A DNA stretch of 56,603 nucleotides from Bacillus sp. BP-3. GTDB taxonomy: Bacteria; Bacillota; Bacilli; Bacillales; Bacillaceae_G. Both the position numbers and the translations under genes were made by a program. The DNA lies in NCBI RefSeq assembly GCF_028401955.1, contig NZ_JAQOTJ010000022.1, forward strand, positions 1 to 56,603, given 5' to 3'. The notes beneath the pieces are model-generated. The model was not told the origin of the DNA and ran no database searches. It worked only from the letters and a program-made list of their open reading frames with translations. Positions 27,049 through 36,232 of this stretch are shown one piece after another (position 1 is the stretch's first letter; each line of letters opens with the position of its first letter).

Positions 27049-27830
27049 GCTAACAATGGTAATTTCATAATCGCTTCTTCTACTGAACGAACAACATAAC
27101 TCGCTTTTTCTTTCACATATGGATGAGCATGATGCAGTGTAAAAGAATGCGGTGTTACTGAAAACATGGAAACATCATTAAAAGAATCCCCAATACACGC
27201 TACTTCATGCGCTTCAACTTGTAAATGTTCCATTAGAAGCTGCAGTGCACTTCCTTTACTAATCCCAATTGGCATAATATCCACGTATTTTTTCCCTGAA
27301 ATTACGACTTCCGCCTCGCCTTGAAACTGTTTTCGCAACTCTTGATCTAACATTGTAATTTTCTCTTCTTCCCCATAAACAAATAATTTTGCTGGATGAA
27401 TAGTTTGTCCGAACTCTTCCTCTAATGTCTCTATTTCTGTAATTTCTCCTTGAATGTATTCCTCAAACATACGATGATGTTCATTTTTCTTTTTTGTATA
27501 TCGATGCTCTTTCGCACATACAATATCCGCCAACTTTTTTTCATGTATATATTTATATATTTCCCGGGCAACCTCTCCATCAAACGTTGATTCGTTTAAC
27601 ATTTCTCCTTCTTTCGTAAATAAAACGGCGCCATTTAATCCTGTTGTATAATAAGGGAAAGCGAATTGTTTCACAACAGCGTGAATACGGTGGGTAAAAC
27701 GACCAGAAGCAAAACAAATATTTGTGCCTTTCTCTGCTAACCAGCATAATGCTTTTTCATCGTCACGATGAATCCGATTCACATTATAAACGAGTGTGTC
27801 ATCCAAATCGCTAACAAATAACTTAATCAT
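27045..27830 (-). CDS. Cof-type HAD-superfamily phosphatase
   Basis: 261 residues. Motif I DLDDTLVYN (nucleophile near Asp8), motif II ASGRFTHR, and motif IV GDSFNDVSMF near residue 211, with a C2 cap. Cytoplasmic phosphatase of unknown substrate, similar in layout to the protein at 17350-18165. ATG 27830 follows GGGGAGATT; the in-frame start at 27854 is less likely. The stop codon lies in repeat B3. It is separated from spoVAF by a terminator. Confidence 0.88.
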   Translation of the reverse strand: MIKLFVSDLDDTLVYNVNRIHRDDEKALCWLAEKGTNICFASGRFTHRIHAVVKQFAFPYYTTGLNGAVLFTKEGEMLNESTFDGEVAREIYKYIHEKKLADIVCAKEHRYTKKKNEHHRMFEEYIQGEITEIETLEEEFGQTIHPAKLFVYGEEEKITMLDQELRKQFQGEAEVVISGKKYVDIMPIGISKGSALQLLMEHLQVEAHEVACIGDSFNDVSMFSVTPHSFTLHHAHPYVKEKASYVVRSVEEAIMKLPLLA

Positions 27831-27916
27831 GTAATCTCCCCTTCCATACATCATATTTACTTCTAGTGTACAAAAGAAATGTTATGCTTTTGTTAATAAC
27901 AGATAAATTTATAACA

Positions 27917-27951
27917 AAAATGAGCAGAATTTATTCTTCTGCTCATTTTTG
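27917..27951 (-). terminator. Terminator of the spoVA operon
   Basis: ATGAGCAGAA / TTCTGCTCAT with a short loop, followed on the minus strand by TTTTTG. Overlaps the end of spoVAF. Confidence 0.85.
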
Positions 27952-29415
27952 CCTCTTTATATTTTGAGGATGGACGATACTAGGACGTACCTTCAAACTA
28001 GAAATAGATGGGCGAATTAAAATTTTCACCAATGCTTCCCAATCAAATGGAAGAAACGGCCAAAGGTATGGTGTTTGTAAACTTCTAATGGATGTTAAAA
28101 ATAAAATTAACAATGTCATTCCGACAACAAATCCTATTTCTTGAAACAAAGCGGTACATAGGATAAGGAATAATTTACCTATTTTATTTCCTAATCCCAA
28201 TTCATAACTTGGCGTTGCATATGATCCAATCATAGAAATGGCAGTATATAAAATGACTTCTGGTACAAACAGACCGACATTAATTGCAATTTGACCAATT
28301 AATATAGCGGAAATTAACCCTGCTGCTGACGACAGCGGCGTTGGTGTATGGATCGATGCCATCCTCAGAAATTCCAGCCCTACTTCTGATAAAATAATCT
28401 GCAAGGCGATTGGTATATTGGTCACTTTATTCGGCCCAATAAACGCTAGCTTGTCTGGTAATAAAGCAGGATCCATTACAAACGCAAGCCAAAGTGGCAA
28501 TAAGAACAGCGAAAATACAACTCCTACAAAACGAACCCACCGCAAAAATGTTCCAACGGCAGGATTTTGCCGAAATTCCTCTGCATGCTGTACATGATGA
28601 AAATATGTTGTCGGTGTAATAATTGCACTAGGAGAAGTATCTGTCAGGAGTAAAACATGTCCTTCTAACAAATGGTTCGCTGCGACATCTGGTCTTTCTG
28701 TATAGCGAATAAGCGGAAAAGGATTATACCCTTGTTTCACAAGAAACTCCTCAATTGTTTTATCTGCCATTGTGACACCATCGATTTGAATATTTTCTAT
28801 CTCTTGCTTTATTATTTTTACTAAATCAGGATTCGCAATATCTTGTATATATGCGATACAAAGATCTGTGTGTGACCGCTCTCCTACTCGGATAATTTCA
28901 TGTCGCAAACGAGGATCACGAATGCGTCTTCGAATAAGAGCTGTGTTTACAATAATATTTTCAACAAATCCATCGCGCGCACCTCTAACGACTTTCTCCG
29001 TATCCGGCTCTGTTGGGGTTCGTCCTGGATAGCTACGAACATCGATTACAAACGCTTCTGTCTCTCCCTCAACAAAAATAACGATTAAGCCTGATAAAAC
29101 TTGCAATATGACATCATCCATCGTCTTTACTTTACTTACTTGCTGATGAATCAGACGATTTTCTAACAACTTTACTGTACCTTCTCCATACCTTTGTATT
29201 TCATTCGTATCAATAGCCTCTTCGAGAATGTGTATGATATAGTTTGTGTCACATAAACCATTCACAAATAAAACACCAATTTCTTTATCTAGAATATGAA
29301 ATTTACGAATCCCCACATCAAAGGTAACGCCAAGTCCAACTGTTTGCTTCAAATAATTTTCATTGTCACTTAAAAATGAAGAAATTGGTATATTAGTCTT
29401 TTTTGTTTTGGTCAT
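27943..29415 (-). CDS. spoVAF: Stage V sporulation protein AF (GerA-family)
   Basis: 490 residues, GerA/SpoVAF family. A soluble N-terminal domain (about 1-290, with [17 protein letters not shown] and [11 protein letters not shown]) is followed by several membrane helices (about 295-460) and a short tail. Part of the spore inner-membrane machinery linked to germination and dipicolinate movement. ATG 29415 follows AAGGAG at 8 bases; it overlaps spoVAEA by 23 bases. Last gene of the operon. Confidence 0.95.
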   Translation of the reverse strand: MTKTKKTNIPISSFLSDNENYLKQTVGLGVTFDVGIRKFHILDKEIGVLFVNGLCDTNYIIHILEEAIDTNEIQRYGEGTVKLLENRLIHQQVSKVKTMDDVILQVLSGLIVIFVEGETEAFVIDVRSYPGRTPTEPDTEKVVRGARDGFVENIIVNTALIRRRIRDPRLRHEIIRVGERSHTDLCIAYIQDIANPDLVKIIKQEIENIQIDGVTMADKTIEEFLVKQGYNPFPLIRYTERPDVAANHLLEGHVLLLTDTSPSAIITPTTYFHHVQHAEEFRQNPAVGTFLRWVRFVGVVFSLFLLPLWLAFVMDPALLPDKLAFIGPNKVTNIPIALQIILSEVGLEFLRMASIHTPTPLSSAAGLISAILIGQIAINVGLFVPEVILYTAISMIGSYATPSYELGLGNKIGKLFLILCTALFQEIGFVVGMTLLILFLTSIRSLQTPYLWPFLPFDWEALVKILIRPSISSLKVRPSIVHPQNIKRQK

Positions 29416-29971
29416 AAAACCCACTCCTTTCCAAAATTAATTGAATTGCTTGCTTTGTAATTGGCGACCCACGTTTCCAGTCATCATTGCCGTACATTTT
29501 TCCAATATCACCGATTCCAACAATAATAGGAACATGTAATTCATCTAAACAGTAAACAGTATCACCGTTAATTCTTCCTATTTCAACATCCGCCAAACCA
29601 AATTTATCAACGCCATACTCAGTTAATCGTCCTTCTCGATCGACGCTTACATCAACACGTGCCCATTCCCAATGATGCGTATTCGAAGCAACCGCTAACA
29701 CGCCAAGCACATCAATTTGTTTGTTCGTTGCCACATATTTTAATGCTTTTTCTCCTGATCCTTCCCCAATAAATCCACTATCATCAAACATAACAAAAAC
29801 AGGGTCATGTGGTGTTTGCATGATAAGCTCAACAATCTTTCTCCCTGTTAATTTCGTTGGATTACTTTGCGATGCCGAAATACATCGTCCCCCAAACTCC
29901 TTTGCCAGTAACTCGATTGTTCGCTGCGCATATTCATCTCCATCTGTCACCAAAATAACCCTTCTTCTCAT
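29393..29971 (-). CDS. spoVAEA: Stage V sporulation protein AEA
   Basis: 192-residue soluble protein typical of the SpoVAEA family: [22 protein letters not shown], quoted in two parts, then [17 protein letters not shown] and a central [19 protein letters not shown]. Encoded between spoVAEB and spoVAF as in B. subtilis. Its precise role in the DPA channel is unknown. Confidence 0.93.
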   Translation of the reverse strand: MRRRVILVTDGDEYAQRTIELLAKEFGGRCISASQSNPTKLTGRKIVELIMQTPHDPVFVMFDDSGFIGEGSGEKALKYVATNKQIDVLGVLAVASNTHHWEWARVDVSVDREGRLTEYGVDKFGLADVEIGRINGDTVYCLDELHVPIIVGIGDIGKMYGNDDWKRGSPITKQAIQLILERSGFYDQNKKD

Positions 29972-29976
29972 CTTAT

Positions 29977-30327
29977 TTATCCTTTCGGTTTAAAAATAAG
30001 TGCTGCTAAAAATGCAAACAAAATCGCTGCTGAAATTCCAACAGATGTTAACTTAAACATTCCCATTCCAATCCCAAGATAACCATACTTTTCTGCCGCT
30101 TCCATTGCCCCGTGCAATAAAGAATGACCAAAACCTGAAATCGGGACAGTCGCTCCCGCCCCTGCAAACTGAATCAGTCTGTCATAAATACCAAAACCAT
30201 CCAAAACAGCACCAACTACTACAAAAATCGCCATAACATGTGCAGGTGTTAATTTCGTAAAATCTAACAGGAGTTGTCCGACAACACAAATTGCTCCTCC
30301 AACTAAAAACGCATATATAAATTCCAC
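29977..30327 (-). CDS. spoVAEB: Stage V sporulation protein AEB
   Basis: 116-residue membrane protein paralogous to Spo[35 protein letters not shown] and [16 protein letters not shown] are shared family motifs. About three to four helices. Component of the spore dipicolinate channel. Its ribosome binding site AAAGGGGTG lies at the very edge of repeat B4, which separates it from spoVAD. Confidence 0.95.
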   Translation of the reverse strand: MEFIYAFLVGGAICVVGQLLLDFTKLTPAHVMAIFVVVGAVLDGFGIYDRLIQFAGAGATVPISGFGHSLLHGAMEAAEKYGYLGIGMGMFKLTSVGISAAILFAFLAALIFKPKG

Positions 30328-30342
30328 ATATTACACCCCTTT

Positions 30343-30494
30343 TATCCCGCATTAACGGGCAGTAAGCACCCACCTCCAGATTGAGAGAAAAACGAAGAAG
30401 ATAGGTGGGGGATAACTGCCCGTAAAAACCCGATTGGTTCAACTAACCATAATTTTGGGATGAAGCCCCAAAAATTATGGAAGTTTCACTTTAT
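30343..30494 (-). repeat. Dispersed repeat family B, long copy B4 within the spoVA operon
   Basis: Begins TTATCCCGCATTAACGGGC-AGTAAG and ends ATGGAAGTTTCACTTTAT, like the other B copies, but with a 100-base core. The core folds into three hairpins: ACGGGCAGT/ACTGCCCGT with inner CCCACCT/AGGTGGG (30355-30423), TGGTT/AACCA (30435-30449) and CATAATTTTGGG with a matching arm (30448-30479). It lies between spoVAD and spoVAEB and is transcribed with them. Confidence 0.85.
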
Positions 30495-31493
30495 TCTTTC
30501 AAATACGATACCGTGTGCAATCGTTGGAATCGATTCTTTTTGTTGAATCATAATCGGACTTAATAAAGCACCTGTTGCGACGACAAAAATTCGCTCGAAA
30601 TTCCCCTTTTCCATTTCTTTCATTAAATGTCCATATGTTACAACTGCGGAACAAGCACAGCCACTTCCTCCCGCAAATACTTGCTGGTCATCTCTATAAA
30701 TCATTAAACCGCAATCATTATAAACATTCCCTAGATCATAACCCTCATCTAACAAAAGCTGCCGCGCAATTGGTGTTCCAACTCCCGATAAATCACCAGT
30801 TACAATCAAATCGTAATCGGCAGCACTTCGATTTAAATCTTCAAAATGCTGCCTAATTGTATGAGCTGCAGCAGGAGCCATTGCAGAGCCCATATCAAAC
30901 GGATCTGTTATACCTAAATCTTGAACTTTTCCAATAGTTGCTGATGTGACTTTAATTGCACTTCTTTCACGACTAATTAAAGCTGTGCCAGCTCCTGTAA
31001 CGGTAAATGTCGCTGTAGTTGGCTTTTGTCCTCCATACTCTGTTGGATAACGAAATTGCCGTTCAGCGGTGGCATTATGACTACTCACTGTTGCTAACAC
31101 GCGATTTGCAAATCCACCATCAATAAATGCTGCGCCAACAGCTAACGTCTCCATCGACGTGGAACACGCTCCAAACATGCCTAAAAATGGGATTGCAAGC
31201 TCTCTTGCAACATAATTTGCCGTAACTGTTTGATTTAATAAATCTCCAGCTAAAAAAAAATCAATATCAGATGCTTGCATCTTTTTTTTTCGTAATGCTT
31301 GTTGAATCGATTCTCTCATTAACCTTCTTTCCGCTAACTCCCAGCTCTTTTCTCCGCAATGCAAATCATCATATGTAATATCAAAACTATCTCCAAGCGG
31401 CCCCTTTGCCTCATCCGGTCCAACAGCCGTCCCCGTCGCATTCACATATACATCGTTTTGAAATAGCCACGTTTGCTTCCCAGTTAATCTCAT
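30486..31493 (-). CDS. spoVAD: Stage V sporulation protein AD (thiolase-like)
   Basis: 335 residues, thiolase/ketosynthase-like fold; SpoVAD binds dipicolinic acid and delivers it to the forespore channel. GACSTSMETLAVGAAF carries the ketosynthase-type cysteine; GGSGCACSAVVTYGHL and IPTIAHGIVFER are family motifs. The last codons (IK and the TGA stop) fall in repeat B4, so the native C-terminus is probably replaced by a few residues. Confidence 0.95.
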   Translation of the reverse strand: MRLTGKQTWLFQNDVYVNATGTAVGPDEAKGPLGDSFDITYDDLHCGEKSWELAERRLMRESIQQALRKKKMQASDIDFFLAGDLLNQTVTANYVARELAIPFLGMFGACSTSMETLAVGAAFIDGGFANRVLATVSSHNATAERQFRYPTEYGGQKPTTATFTVTGAGTALISRERSAIKVTSATIGKVQDLGITDPFDMGSAMAPAAAHTIRQHFEDLNRSAADYDLIVTGDLSGVGTPIARQLLLDEGYDLGNVYNDCGLMIYRDDQQVFAGGSGCACSAVVTYGHLMKEMEKGNFERIFVVATGALLSPIMIQQKESIPTIAHGIVFERIK

Positions 31494-31530
31494 CTACCTT
31501 CTCCTTTACTTACATTAACTGAAACTTCCT

Positions 31531-31986
31531 TCATTGGAGGAGCTTCCATGTATACCGAATGAGACCTACAACATACGCCCCAACAACACCAAATACAATT
31601 ACACTTCCAGCAATCTTGAACATATTTGTGGCAATCCCTAGAACAATCCCTTCGCTACGATGTTCCATTGCTGCACTCACCATTGAATTTGCAAATCCAG
31701 TTACTGGAATTACTGCCCCAGCTCCTGCAAATTGTCCAAGTTTATCATATACACCAAGTCCTGTTAAAATGGCCGACAGTAATATTAGTGTTGTGATTGC
31801 GGGATTTCCCGCATTTTTCTCCGTAAAATCAAAATAGTGTATATACATCTTCATCAAAGCCTCTCCTAATGTACAAATAAGTCCTCCCACAACAAAAGCC
31901 TTTATACAATTCATCATATAGTTAGGTTTTGGATGATACGCTTTCACATTATTCGTATAATCGTCTTTTAATTTATGCAGTGCCAC
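31531..31986 (-). CDS. spoVAC: Stage V sporulation protein AC
   Basis: About 151 residues; membrane protein with YHPKPNYMMNCIKAFVVGG before the first helix, then GLGVYDKLGQFAGAGA and PVTGFANSMVSAAMEH, as in SpoVAEB. In B. subtilis SpoVAC is a mechanosensitive channel part of the DPA system. The start is uncertain: GTG 31986 is 7 bases after AGGAGG, whereas ATG 31992 is only one base from it. Directly after spoVAB. Confidence 0.93.
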   Translation of the reverse strand: MALHKLKDDYTNNVKAYHPKPNYMMNCIKAFVVGGLICTLGEALMKMYIHYFDFTEKNAGNPAITTLILLSAILTGLGVYDKLGQFAGAGAVIPVTGFANSMVSAAMEHRSEGIVLGIATNMFKIAGSVIVFGVVGAYVVGLIRYTWKLLQ

Positions 31987-31997
31987 TGACATACCTC

Positions 31998-32414
31998 CTA
32001 TTTCACAAAGTAAATCCAATGAAATAAAGATCCTACTACCTTACCAAGAACAAGTGCGATAAGAAGAATAACAATTTTCCCATCAACCCCAACACGTTTT
32101 GCCAATATTGGAAGTACATTCAGCACTTCTGTTAAAGCAGCAGCAAGCATTCCGATAAATGTGCCGCATAACAAGCCAAGAAGCAAAAGCCAATATGGTG
32201 AAGCAAGCAATGTAACATCCCGTAAACTGCACCACGTACCGCCTAGTGCACCGCTCACAACAGCCCATTCATAAAATTGCACACGATGATTACTTTTCGT
32301 TAACTGAGCAAGCCTTGGAATCACACCTAATACAGTTAAAAATGCAACATATCCTCCTCCAACAGCAATGCCACCAGAAAATCCAATAAAGATTACCCCA
32401 ATATATTCAATCAT
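31998..32414 (-). CDS. spoVAB: Stage V sporulation protein AB
   Basis: 138 residues, four to five hydrophobic helices, with FIGFSGGIAVGGGYVAFL and GTFIGMLAAALTEVLNVLPI as family features. Inner-membrane protein of the forespore DPA transporter. The start overlaps the spoVAA stop by 8 bases. Confidence 0.94.
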   Translation of the reverse strand: MIEYIGVIFIGFSGGIAVGGGYVAFLTVLGVIPRLAQLTKSNHRVQFYEWAVVSGALGGTWCSLRDVTLLASPYWLLLLGLLCGTFIGMLAAALTEVLNVLPILAKRVGVDGKIVILLIALVLGKVVGSLFHWIYFVK

Positions 32415-33027
32415 TTTGGATGTTCTTTATCATTTCTTTATTTTCACTCATCATTACATATTGATCGAGAGATTGTTGGTATTGGAACATTTCAACTTCT
32501 AATGGGCTTGGCTCCTCATTAATACGCTTTTGAAATACGTGATTAAAAAAAAGAATCATTCCAAGTCCAAGTCCTAACGAATATGGAATTTGAAATAAAA
32601 GCGGCTTTTTGTTACTTTCTCCTGTAATCATGTAATACAAACGTTGATGCACTTGCTGCATACTAACATCTTCATGAAAATAAATAATTGCAAGAGCCGC
32701 TCCTACAAACAGTAATAACCACACCATTCCAAAAAAAACTGGATTTACTTGTTTTTTTTCATATACAATTTCAACAATCGTTTGTGCTGAACCGAGCAAA
32801 TTAATTTCTAAACTGCTAGAATACTGCCGAATACTCTGAATCACTTTCATCACATCAATTACAACATGCGTTTTATCTTTCTTTGTAATTTTGTAAATAA
32901 CCTGTCGTTTTATCTCATCTACAATATGTGACTCTCCAACTACTTGTGCAACGTCACCAATTTTAATCTCATAAGCAGGCGACACTTGCAGACGATTCCT
33001 CATCTTTACATATATCGTTTGCTCCAT
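32407..33027 (-). CDS. spoVAA: Stage V sporulation protein AA
   Basis: 206 residues. Soluble N-terminal region (about 1-95) beginning MEQTIYVKMRNRLQV, then two membrane helices (about 97-117 and 145-165) and a cytoplasmic tail. First gene of spoVA. ATG 33027 has AAGAGGTG 7 bases upstream; the GTG at 33036 lies within that ribosome binding site and is rejected. Confidence 0.93.
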   Translation of the reverse strand: MEQTIYVKMRNRLQVSPAYEIKIGDVAQVVGESHIVDEIKRQVIYKITKKDKTHVVIDVMKVIQSIRQYSSSLEINLLGSAQTIVEIVYEKKQVNPVFFGMVWLLLFVGAALAIIYFHEDVSMQQVHQRLYYMITGESNKKPLLFQIPYSLGLGLGMILFFNHVFQKRINEEPSPLEVEMFQYQQSLDQYVMMSENKEMIKNIQND

Positions 33028-33059
33028 TCCAATCACCTCTTAACTATTCCTCGTAGTTG

Positions 33060-33089
33060 TAGTATGGATATTGGAAATTTTTCTAATAC
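33060..33089 (-). promoter_or_regulatory. Sigma-G-type promoter of spoVA
   Basis: On the minus strand GTATT (33089-33085), 18 bases, CATACTA (33066-33060). The -10 matches the sigma-G consensus CATnnTA exactly. The known sigma-G dependence of spoVA in B. subtilis supports the call. It lies between the sigF terminator and spoVAA. Confidence 0.75.
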
Positions 33090-33097
33090 AACTTTTT

Positions 33098-33124
33098 TAA
33101 AATAAAAAACGAATAGACTATTCG
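33098..33124 (-). terminator. Terminator of the spoIIA operon
   Basis: CGAATAG-T-CTATTCG followed by TTTTTTATTTT on the minus strand; overlaps the sigF stop codon. Confidence 0.8.
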
Positions 33125-33882
33125 CCTATTCGTTCCTTCATTTGCTTTAATATTTTCTTTTCTAGCCTTGATACTTGCACTTGAGAGATCCCTAGACGAT
33201 CTGCTACTTCCGATTGTGTCTGGTCTTTATAATACCGCAAATATACAATCAATCGTTCACGCTCATCTAATTCACGAATTGCTTCTTTTAACGCAATCTT
33301 ATCAAACCACTTTGTTTCAGAACGATCCGCAATTTGGTCTAAAATAGTAATAGGATCACCATCATTTTCATACACCGTTTCATGTATCGACGACGGTGTT
33401 CGACTTGCTTCTTGCGCCATTACAACTTCTTCTGGTGTTAATTGTAACGCGTCTGCTATTTCGGTAATTGTCGGTGCACGGCCATATTCTTTTGATAATT
33501 CATCTTTCACTTTACGAATTTTATTTCCTGTTTCTTTTAAAGAACGACTTACCTTCACTGTTCCATCATCACGTAAAAAACGTTGAATTTCTCCAATAAT
33601 CATTGGAACTGCATATGTTGAAAACTTTACATCAAAAGATAGATCAAATTTGTCGACAGACTTTAGCAACCCAATACAGCCAATTTGAAACAAGTCTTCC
33701 GGCTCATAACCGCGATTTAAAAAGCGTTGTACAACGGACCAAACAAGCCTCATATTATTTTGTATAATTAAATCTCTCGCTCCTTGGTCGCCCTGTTGAC
33801 TTCTTTTAATTAATTCTTTTAATTCCTGATCCTTTAACTGCCCTTTTCCTTTTCCTTTTTCGTTTCTGATCTCTATGTCCAT
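33118..33882 (-). CDS. sigF: RNA polymerase sporulation sigma factor F
   Basis: 254 residues. Sigma-70 regions: 2.1-2.4 (NNMRLVWSVVQRFLNRGYEPEDLFQIGCIGL in parts, AVPMIIGEIQRFLRDDG), region 3, and 4.2 (QSEVADRLGISQVQVSRLEK). It directs early forespore transcription. ATG 33882 is 8 bases after AAGGAG; a TTG two codons earlier is rejected. Third gene of spoIIAA-AB-sigF and held inactive by SpoIIAB. Confidence 0.98.
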   Translation of the reverse strand: MDIEIRNEKGKGKGQLKDQELKELIKRSQQGDQGARDLIIQNNMRLVWSVVQRFLNRGYEPEDLFQIGCIGLLKSVDKFDLSFDVKFSTYAVPMIIGEIQRFLRDDGTVKVSRSLKETGNKIRKVKDELSKEYGRAPTITEIADALQLTPEEVVMAQEASRTPSSIHETVYENDGDPITILDQIADRSETKWFDKIALKEAIRELDERERLIVYLRYYKDQTQSEVADRLGISQVQVSRLEKKILKQMKERIGE

Positions 33883-33894
33883 AGGCAATTCTCC

Positions 33895-34335
33895 TTAATT
33901 GCATAGAGCGTTGCTTTTTGATAGATACTTCGTCAAATGGATCGTTGTCCCGAAAGATTCATTAGAAATAACCTCTACTTCGTCCATAAAATTTTCCATA
34001 ATGGTAAATCCCATTCCAGAACGCTCTAATTCGGGTTTTGTTGTAAAAAGGGGTTGCCTTGCCTCATCTAAATCTAGAATTCCAATCCCTTCATCACGAA
34101 TTGTTAACTTTACCATACCATCTTCCAAAATAACCGTAATATACACCACGCCATCTTGATTCCCTTCATATCCATGGATAATGGCATTCGTTACTGCCTC
34201 AGACACAACAGTTTTCACTTCCGTTAACTCTTCCATCGTTGGATCAAGCTGCGCGATAAAAGCAGCAACTGTAACGCGAGCAAACGATTCATTTTGACTT
34301 AACGCTGAAAATTGAAGGTTCATTTCATTTCTCAT
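33895..34335 (-). CDS. spoIIAB: Anti-sigma F factor and serine kinase SpoIIAB
   Basis: 146-residue GHKL kinase. N-box [12 protein letters not shown]1 DEGIGI and G2 SGMGFTIM are all present. Binds sigma F and phosphorylates SpoIIAA on Ser58. Its ATG directly follows the spoIIAA stop. Confidence 0.98.
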   Translation of the reverse strand: MRNEMNLQFSALSQNESFARVTVAAFIAQLDPTMEELTEVKTVVSEAVTNAIIHGYEGNQDGVVYITVILEDGMVKLTIRDEGIGILDLDEARQPLFTTKPELERSGMGFTIMENFMDEVEVISNESFGTTIHLTKYLSKSNALCN

Positions 34336-34686
34336 CTATGCCACCCCCAATGTCGCGAGCGCATGCGCTTCATTTTCTTCTAAACGAATAATTTTAAATA
34401 GCCCTGACATCTCAAATAAGCGCTTTACAGCAGGAGAAATTGCACAAACAACCATTTCGCCGCCTAAGCTTTTGACATGTTTATATCTTCCTAATACAAC
34501 ACCAAGGCCAGAACTATCCATAAATGCTAATTGCTCTAGGTTTAAAATAATATGATGAACATGATGCGTCTCAATCATATCAGTTACTTTCGCTCGCAAC
34601 TCTTCGGCAGTATGATGATCTAGTTCGCCTGCTAAACGAACACATAAGACGTCACGCTTTACTTCTAAATGGATGGAAAGACTCAC
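34336..34686 (-). CDS. spoIIAA: Anti-anti-sigma F factor SpoIIAA
   Basis: 116-residue STAS-domain protein. Ser58 in [12 protein letters not shown] is the SpoIIAB phosphorylation site; its dephosphorylated form frees sigma F. Ribosome binding site AGGAGG upstream. First gene of the compact spoIIA operon; dacF lies 195 bases upstream on the same strand. Confidence 0.98.
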   Translation of the reverse strand: MSLSIHLEVKRDVLCVRLAGELDHHTAEELRAKVTDMIETHHVHHIILNLEQLAFMDSSGLGVVLGRYKHVKSLGGEMVVCAISPAVKRLFEMSGLFKIIRLEENEAHALATLGVA

Positions 34687-34742
34687 TCTATTTCCTCCTT
34701 ACATTCAAAATTCGCGTATACACGCAAAATATATAAGAAGTT

Positions 34743-34769
34743 TTTCTCTAAAATAAATGTAGAATCCTT
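34743..34769 (-). promoter_or_regulatory. Possible sigma-H promoter of spoIIA
   Basis: On the minus strand AAGGATTC (near 34769-34762) resembles the sigma-H -35 (RnAGGAwww), with a weak -10 (TAGAGAAAA) about 14 bases on, 60-80 bases before spoIIAA. The -10 match is poor; the call rests mainly on the known sigma-H control of spoIIA. Confidence 0.35.
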
Positions 34770-34854
34770 CCACCTGACAAAAGAAGTACTATTTCGTCAT
34801 AAAAAGAACCTTCAAGAACTATCTCTCACTATCGAAATCACAGTAAAATGAACA

Positions 34855-34882
34855 AAAGAGAAAGCGGCAACTATATTGCCGC
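34855..34882 (-). terminator. Terminator of dacF
   Basis: AGCGGCAA-tatag-TTGCCGCT followed by TTCTCTTTTG on the minus strand, starting at the dacF stop codon. Confidence 0.82.
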
Positions 34883-36066
34883 TATTTCGATGTCGAAAAC
34901 ATCCCAAAACTTCGTTTAAATAACTCCCACCAACTCGCTGCTGCCACATCTTCTTTGGCAACAATGGTTTGTTTGAGTAGCACTTCATTACCTTTTTTTA
35001 TAACAAGTGTACCTAAGGCATCTCCTTTTTTAATTGGAGCTTTCACCTTCTCCTCAGCAACTACCTCTTTTTTAATATTCTTCATTGTTTCTCCTTTTTT
35101 CATTAGAAGAGAAACATTTTCAGAAGCTACTAAGTCCACTGTTTCTTTTTTTCCTTTTCCTACTTTTACCGTTTGAATTTTTTCCCCTCTTGTAAACATC
35201 TTTTTCGTCATATATTGACTAAATGCATAATCCAGAAGCTTTGTTACTTCTGCATTTCGTTCCTTTGATGTTGGAGAGCCCATAATGACAGAAATAACAC
35301 GCATCCCATTTCGTTCTGCTGATGCTGTTAAACAATATTTTGCTTCTGTTGTAAACCCTGTTTTCACACCGTCAACACCTGGATAGAAACGAACAAGCTT
35401 ATTTGTATTTACAAGCCAAAATTTCTTATCCGTATCTTCACGTAAATAATCTTCATATTTCCCTGTATATTTACGGATTAATGGATATTTCATCAATTCC
35501 TTTGCCATAACTGCCATGTCATATGCCGTTGAATAATGATCTTTTGCCGGAAGACCTGTTGGATTTTGAAAATGAGTATTTTTTAGTCCTAAATCTTTTG
35601 CTTTTTTATTCATCCTATCTACAAATCCTTCTTCTGATCCAGCGATGTGTTCAGCAACGGCAACTGATGCGTCATTTCCAGATGCAATGGCAATTCCTTT
35701 TAACATTTCATCAACTGACATTTCTTCACCAGGCTCAAGGAAAATTTGTGAACCTCCCATAGAAGCTGCGTGTTCACTCGCTCTTACTTTATCTGTCAGT
35801 TTTAATTTTCCTTTTTCAATTTGTTCCATAATGAGCAACATGGTCATAATTTTTGTCATACTAGCAGGCGGCAACTTTTCATTTGGATTTTTTTCAAATA
35901 AAACCTTCCCTGTATCCTGCTCAATCACAATTGCTGACGATGCTTGTTCCGCCAATTTCGGTTTTGTTTCCGCTTCCACTTCTTTTTTCTCAGATTGTGC
36001 AAAACCAACTGGAACAGCGGAAAGCAATAACATGAAACAAACAAGTATTCCTATTAATCGCTTCAT
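34882..36066 (-). CDS. dacF: Sporulation D-alanyl-D-alanine carboxypeptidase DacF (PBP, class A5-type)
   Basis: 394 residues. Signal peptide at 1-23 (ILVCFMLLLSAVPVGFA); the catalytic motifs are SMTK (within PPASMTKIMT), SGN (IASGNDASVA) and KTG (VDGVKTGFT). The C-terminal PBP5-like beta domain and a terminal amphipathic helix (SWWELFKRSFGMF) anchor it in the membrane. It trims D-Ala from spore peptidoglycan and controls cortex cross-linking. GGAGGG is 6 bases before the ATG but lies in an inverted repeat. Confidence 0.95.
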   Translation of the reverse strand: MKRLIGILVCFMLLLSAVPVGFAQSEKKEVEAETKPKLAEQASSAIVIEQDTGKVLFEKNPNEKLPPASMTKIMTMLLIMEQIEKGKLKLTDKVRASEHAASMGGSQIFLEPGEEMSVDEMLKGIAIASGNDASVAVAEHIAGSEEGFVDRMNKKAKDLGLKNTHFQNPTGLPAKDHYSTAYDMAVMAKELMKYPLIRKYTGKYEDYLREDTDKKFWLVNTNKLVRFYPGVDGVKTGFTTEAKYCLTASAERNGMRVISVIMGSPTSKERNAEVTKLLDYAFSQYMTKKMFTRGEKIQTVKVGKGKKETVDLVASENVSLLMKKGETMKNIKKEVVAEEKVKAPIKKGDALGTLVIKKGNEVLLKQTIVAKEDVAAASWWELFKRSFGMFSTSK

Positions 36067-36068
36067 GA

Positions 36069-36116
36069 CTAACCCTCCATTCTATATCACACCTATTTTT
36101 TCCAAACGGAGGGTTT
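36069..36116 (-). promoter_or_regulatory. Inverted repeat sequestering the dacF ribosome binding site
   Basis: AACCCTCC and GGAGGGTT are separated by about 30 bases on the minus strand; the second arm contains the Shine-Dalgarno sequence of dacF. If formed in the mRNA it would hide the SD. The plus strand has a T-run after it, so a terminator for leftover rightward transcription is an alternative. Confidence 0.5.
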
Positions 36117-36143
36117 TTATACCATAATTTTCTAAAAATACAG

Positions 36144-36201
36144 TTGACAAGTTATCATGTACTATATATTGTATTAAGTGTATTACAACTATTAGTACAC
36201 T
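36144..36201 (+). promoter_or_regulatory. Promoter and YtrA-type operator of the ytr-like operon
   Basis: TTGACA (36144-36149), 17 bases, TATTGT (36167-36172). Four bases later comes AGTGTA (36177-36182), 13 bases, TACACT (36196-36201). This is exactly the inverted repeat I recall as the B. subtilis YtrA operator (AGTGTA-13 bp-TACACT). It covers the expected start site, so the downstream GntR protein should repress here. Confidence 0.88.
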
Positions 36202-36232
36202 CATACTTTTATTCAGAAAGGAGACTTTGCTC

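Noticed and set aside
30182-30442. Small Cys-rich gene within the spoVAEB/repeat region
   Set aside because: Out-of-frame reading of spoVAEB and repeat B4; no family and no independent RBS.
35645-36127. 160-codon frame antisense to dacF
   Set aside because: Shadow of the dacF coding strand without RBS.
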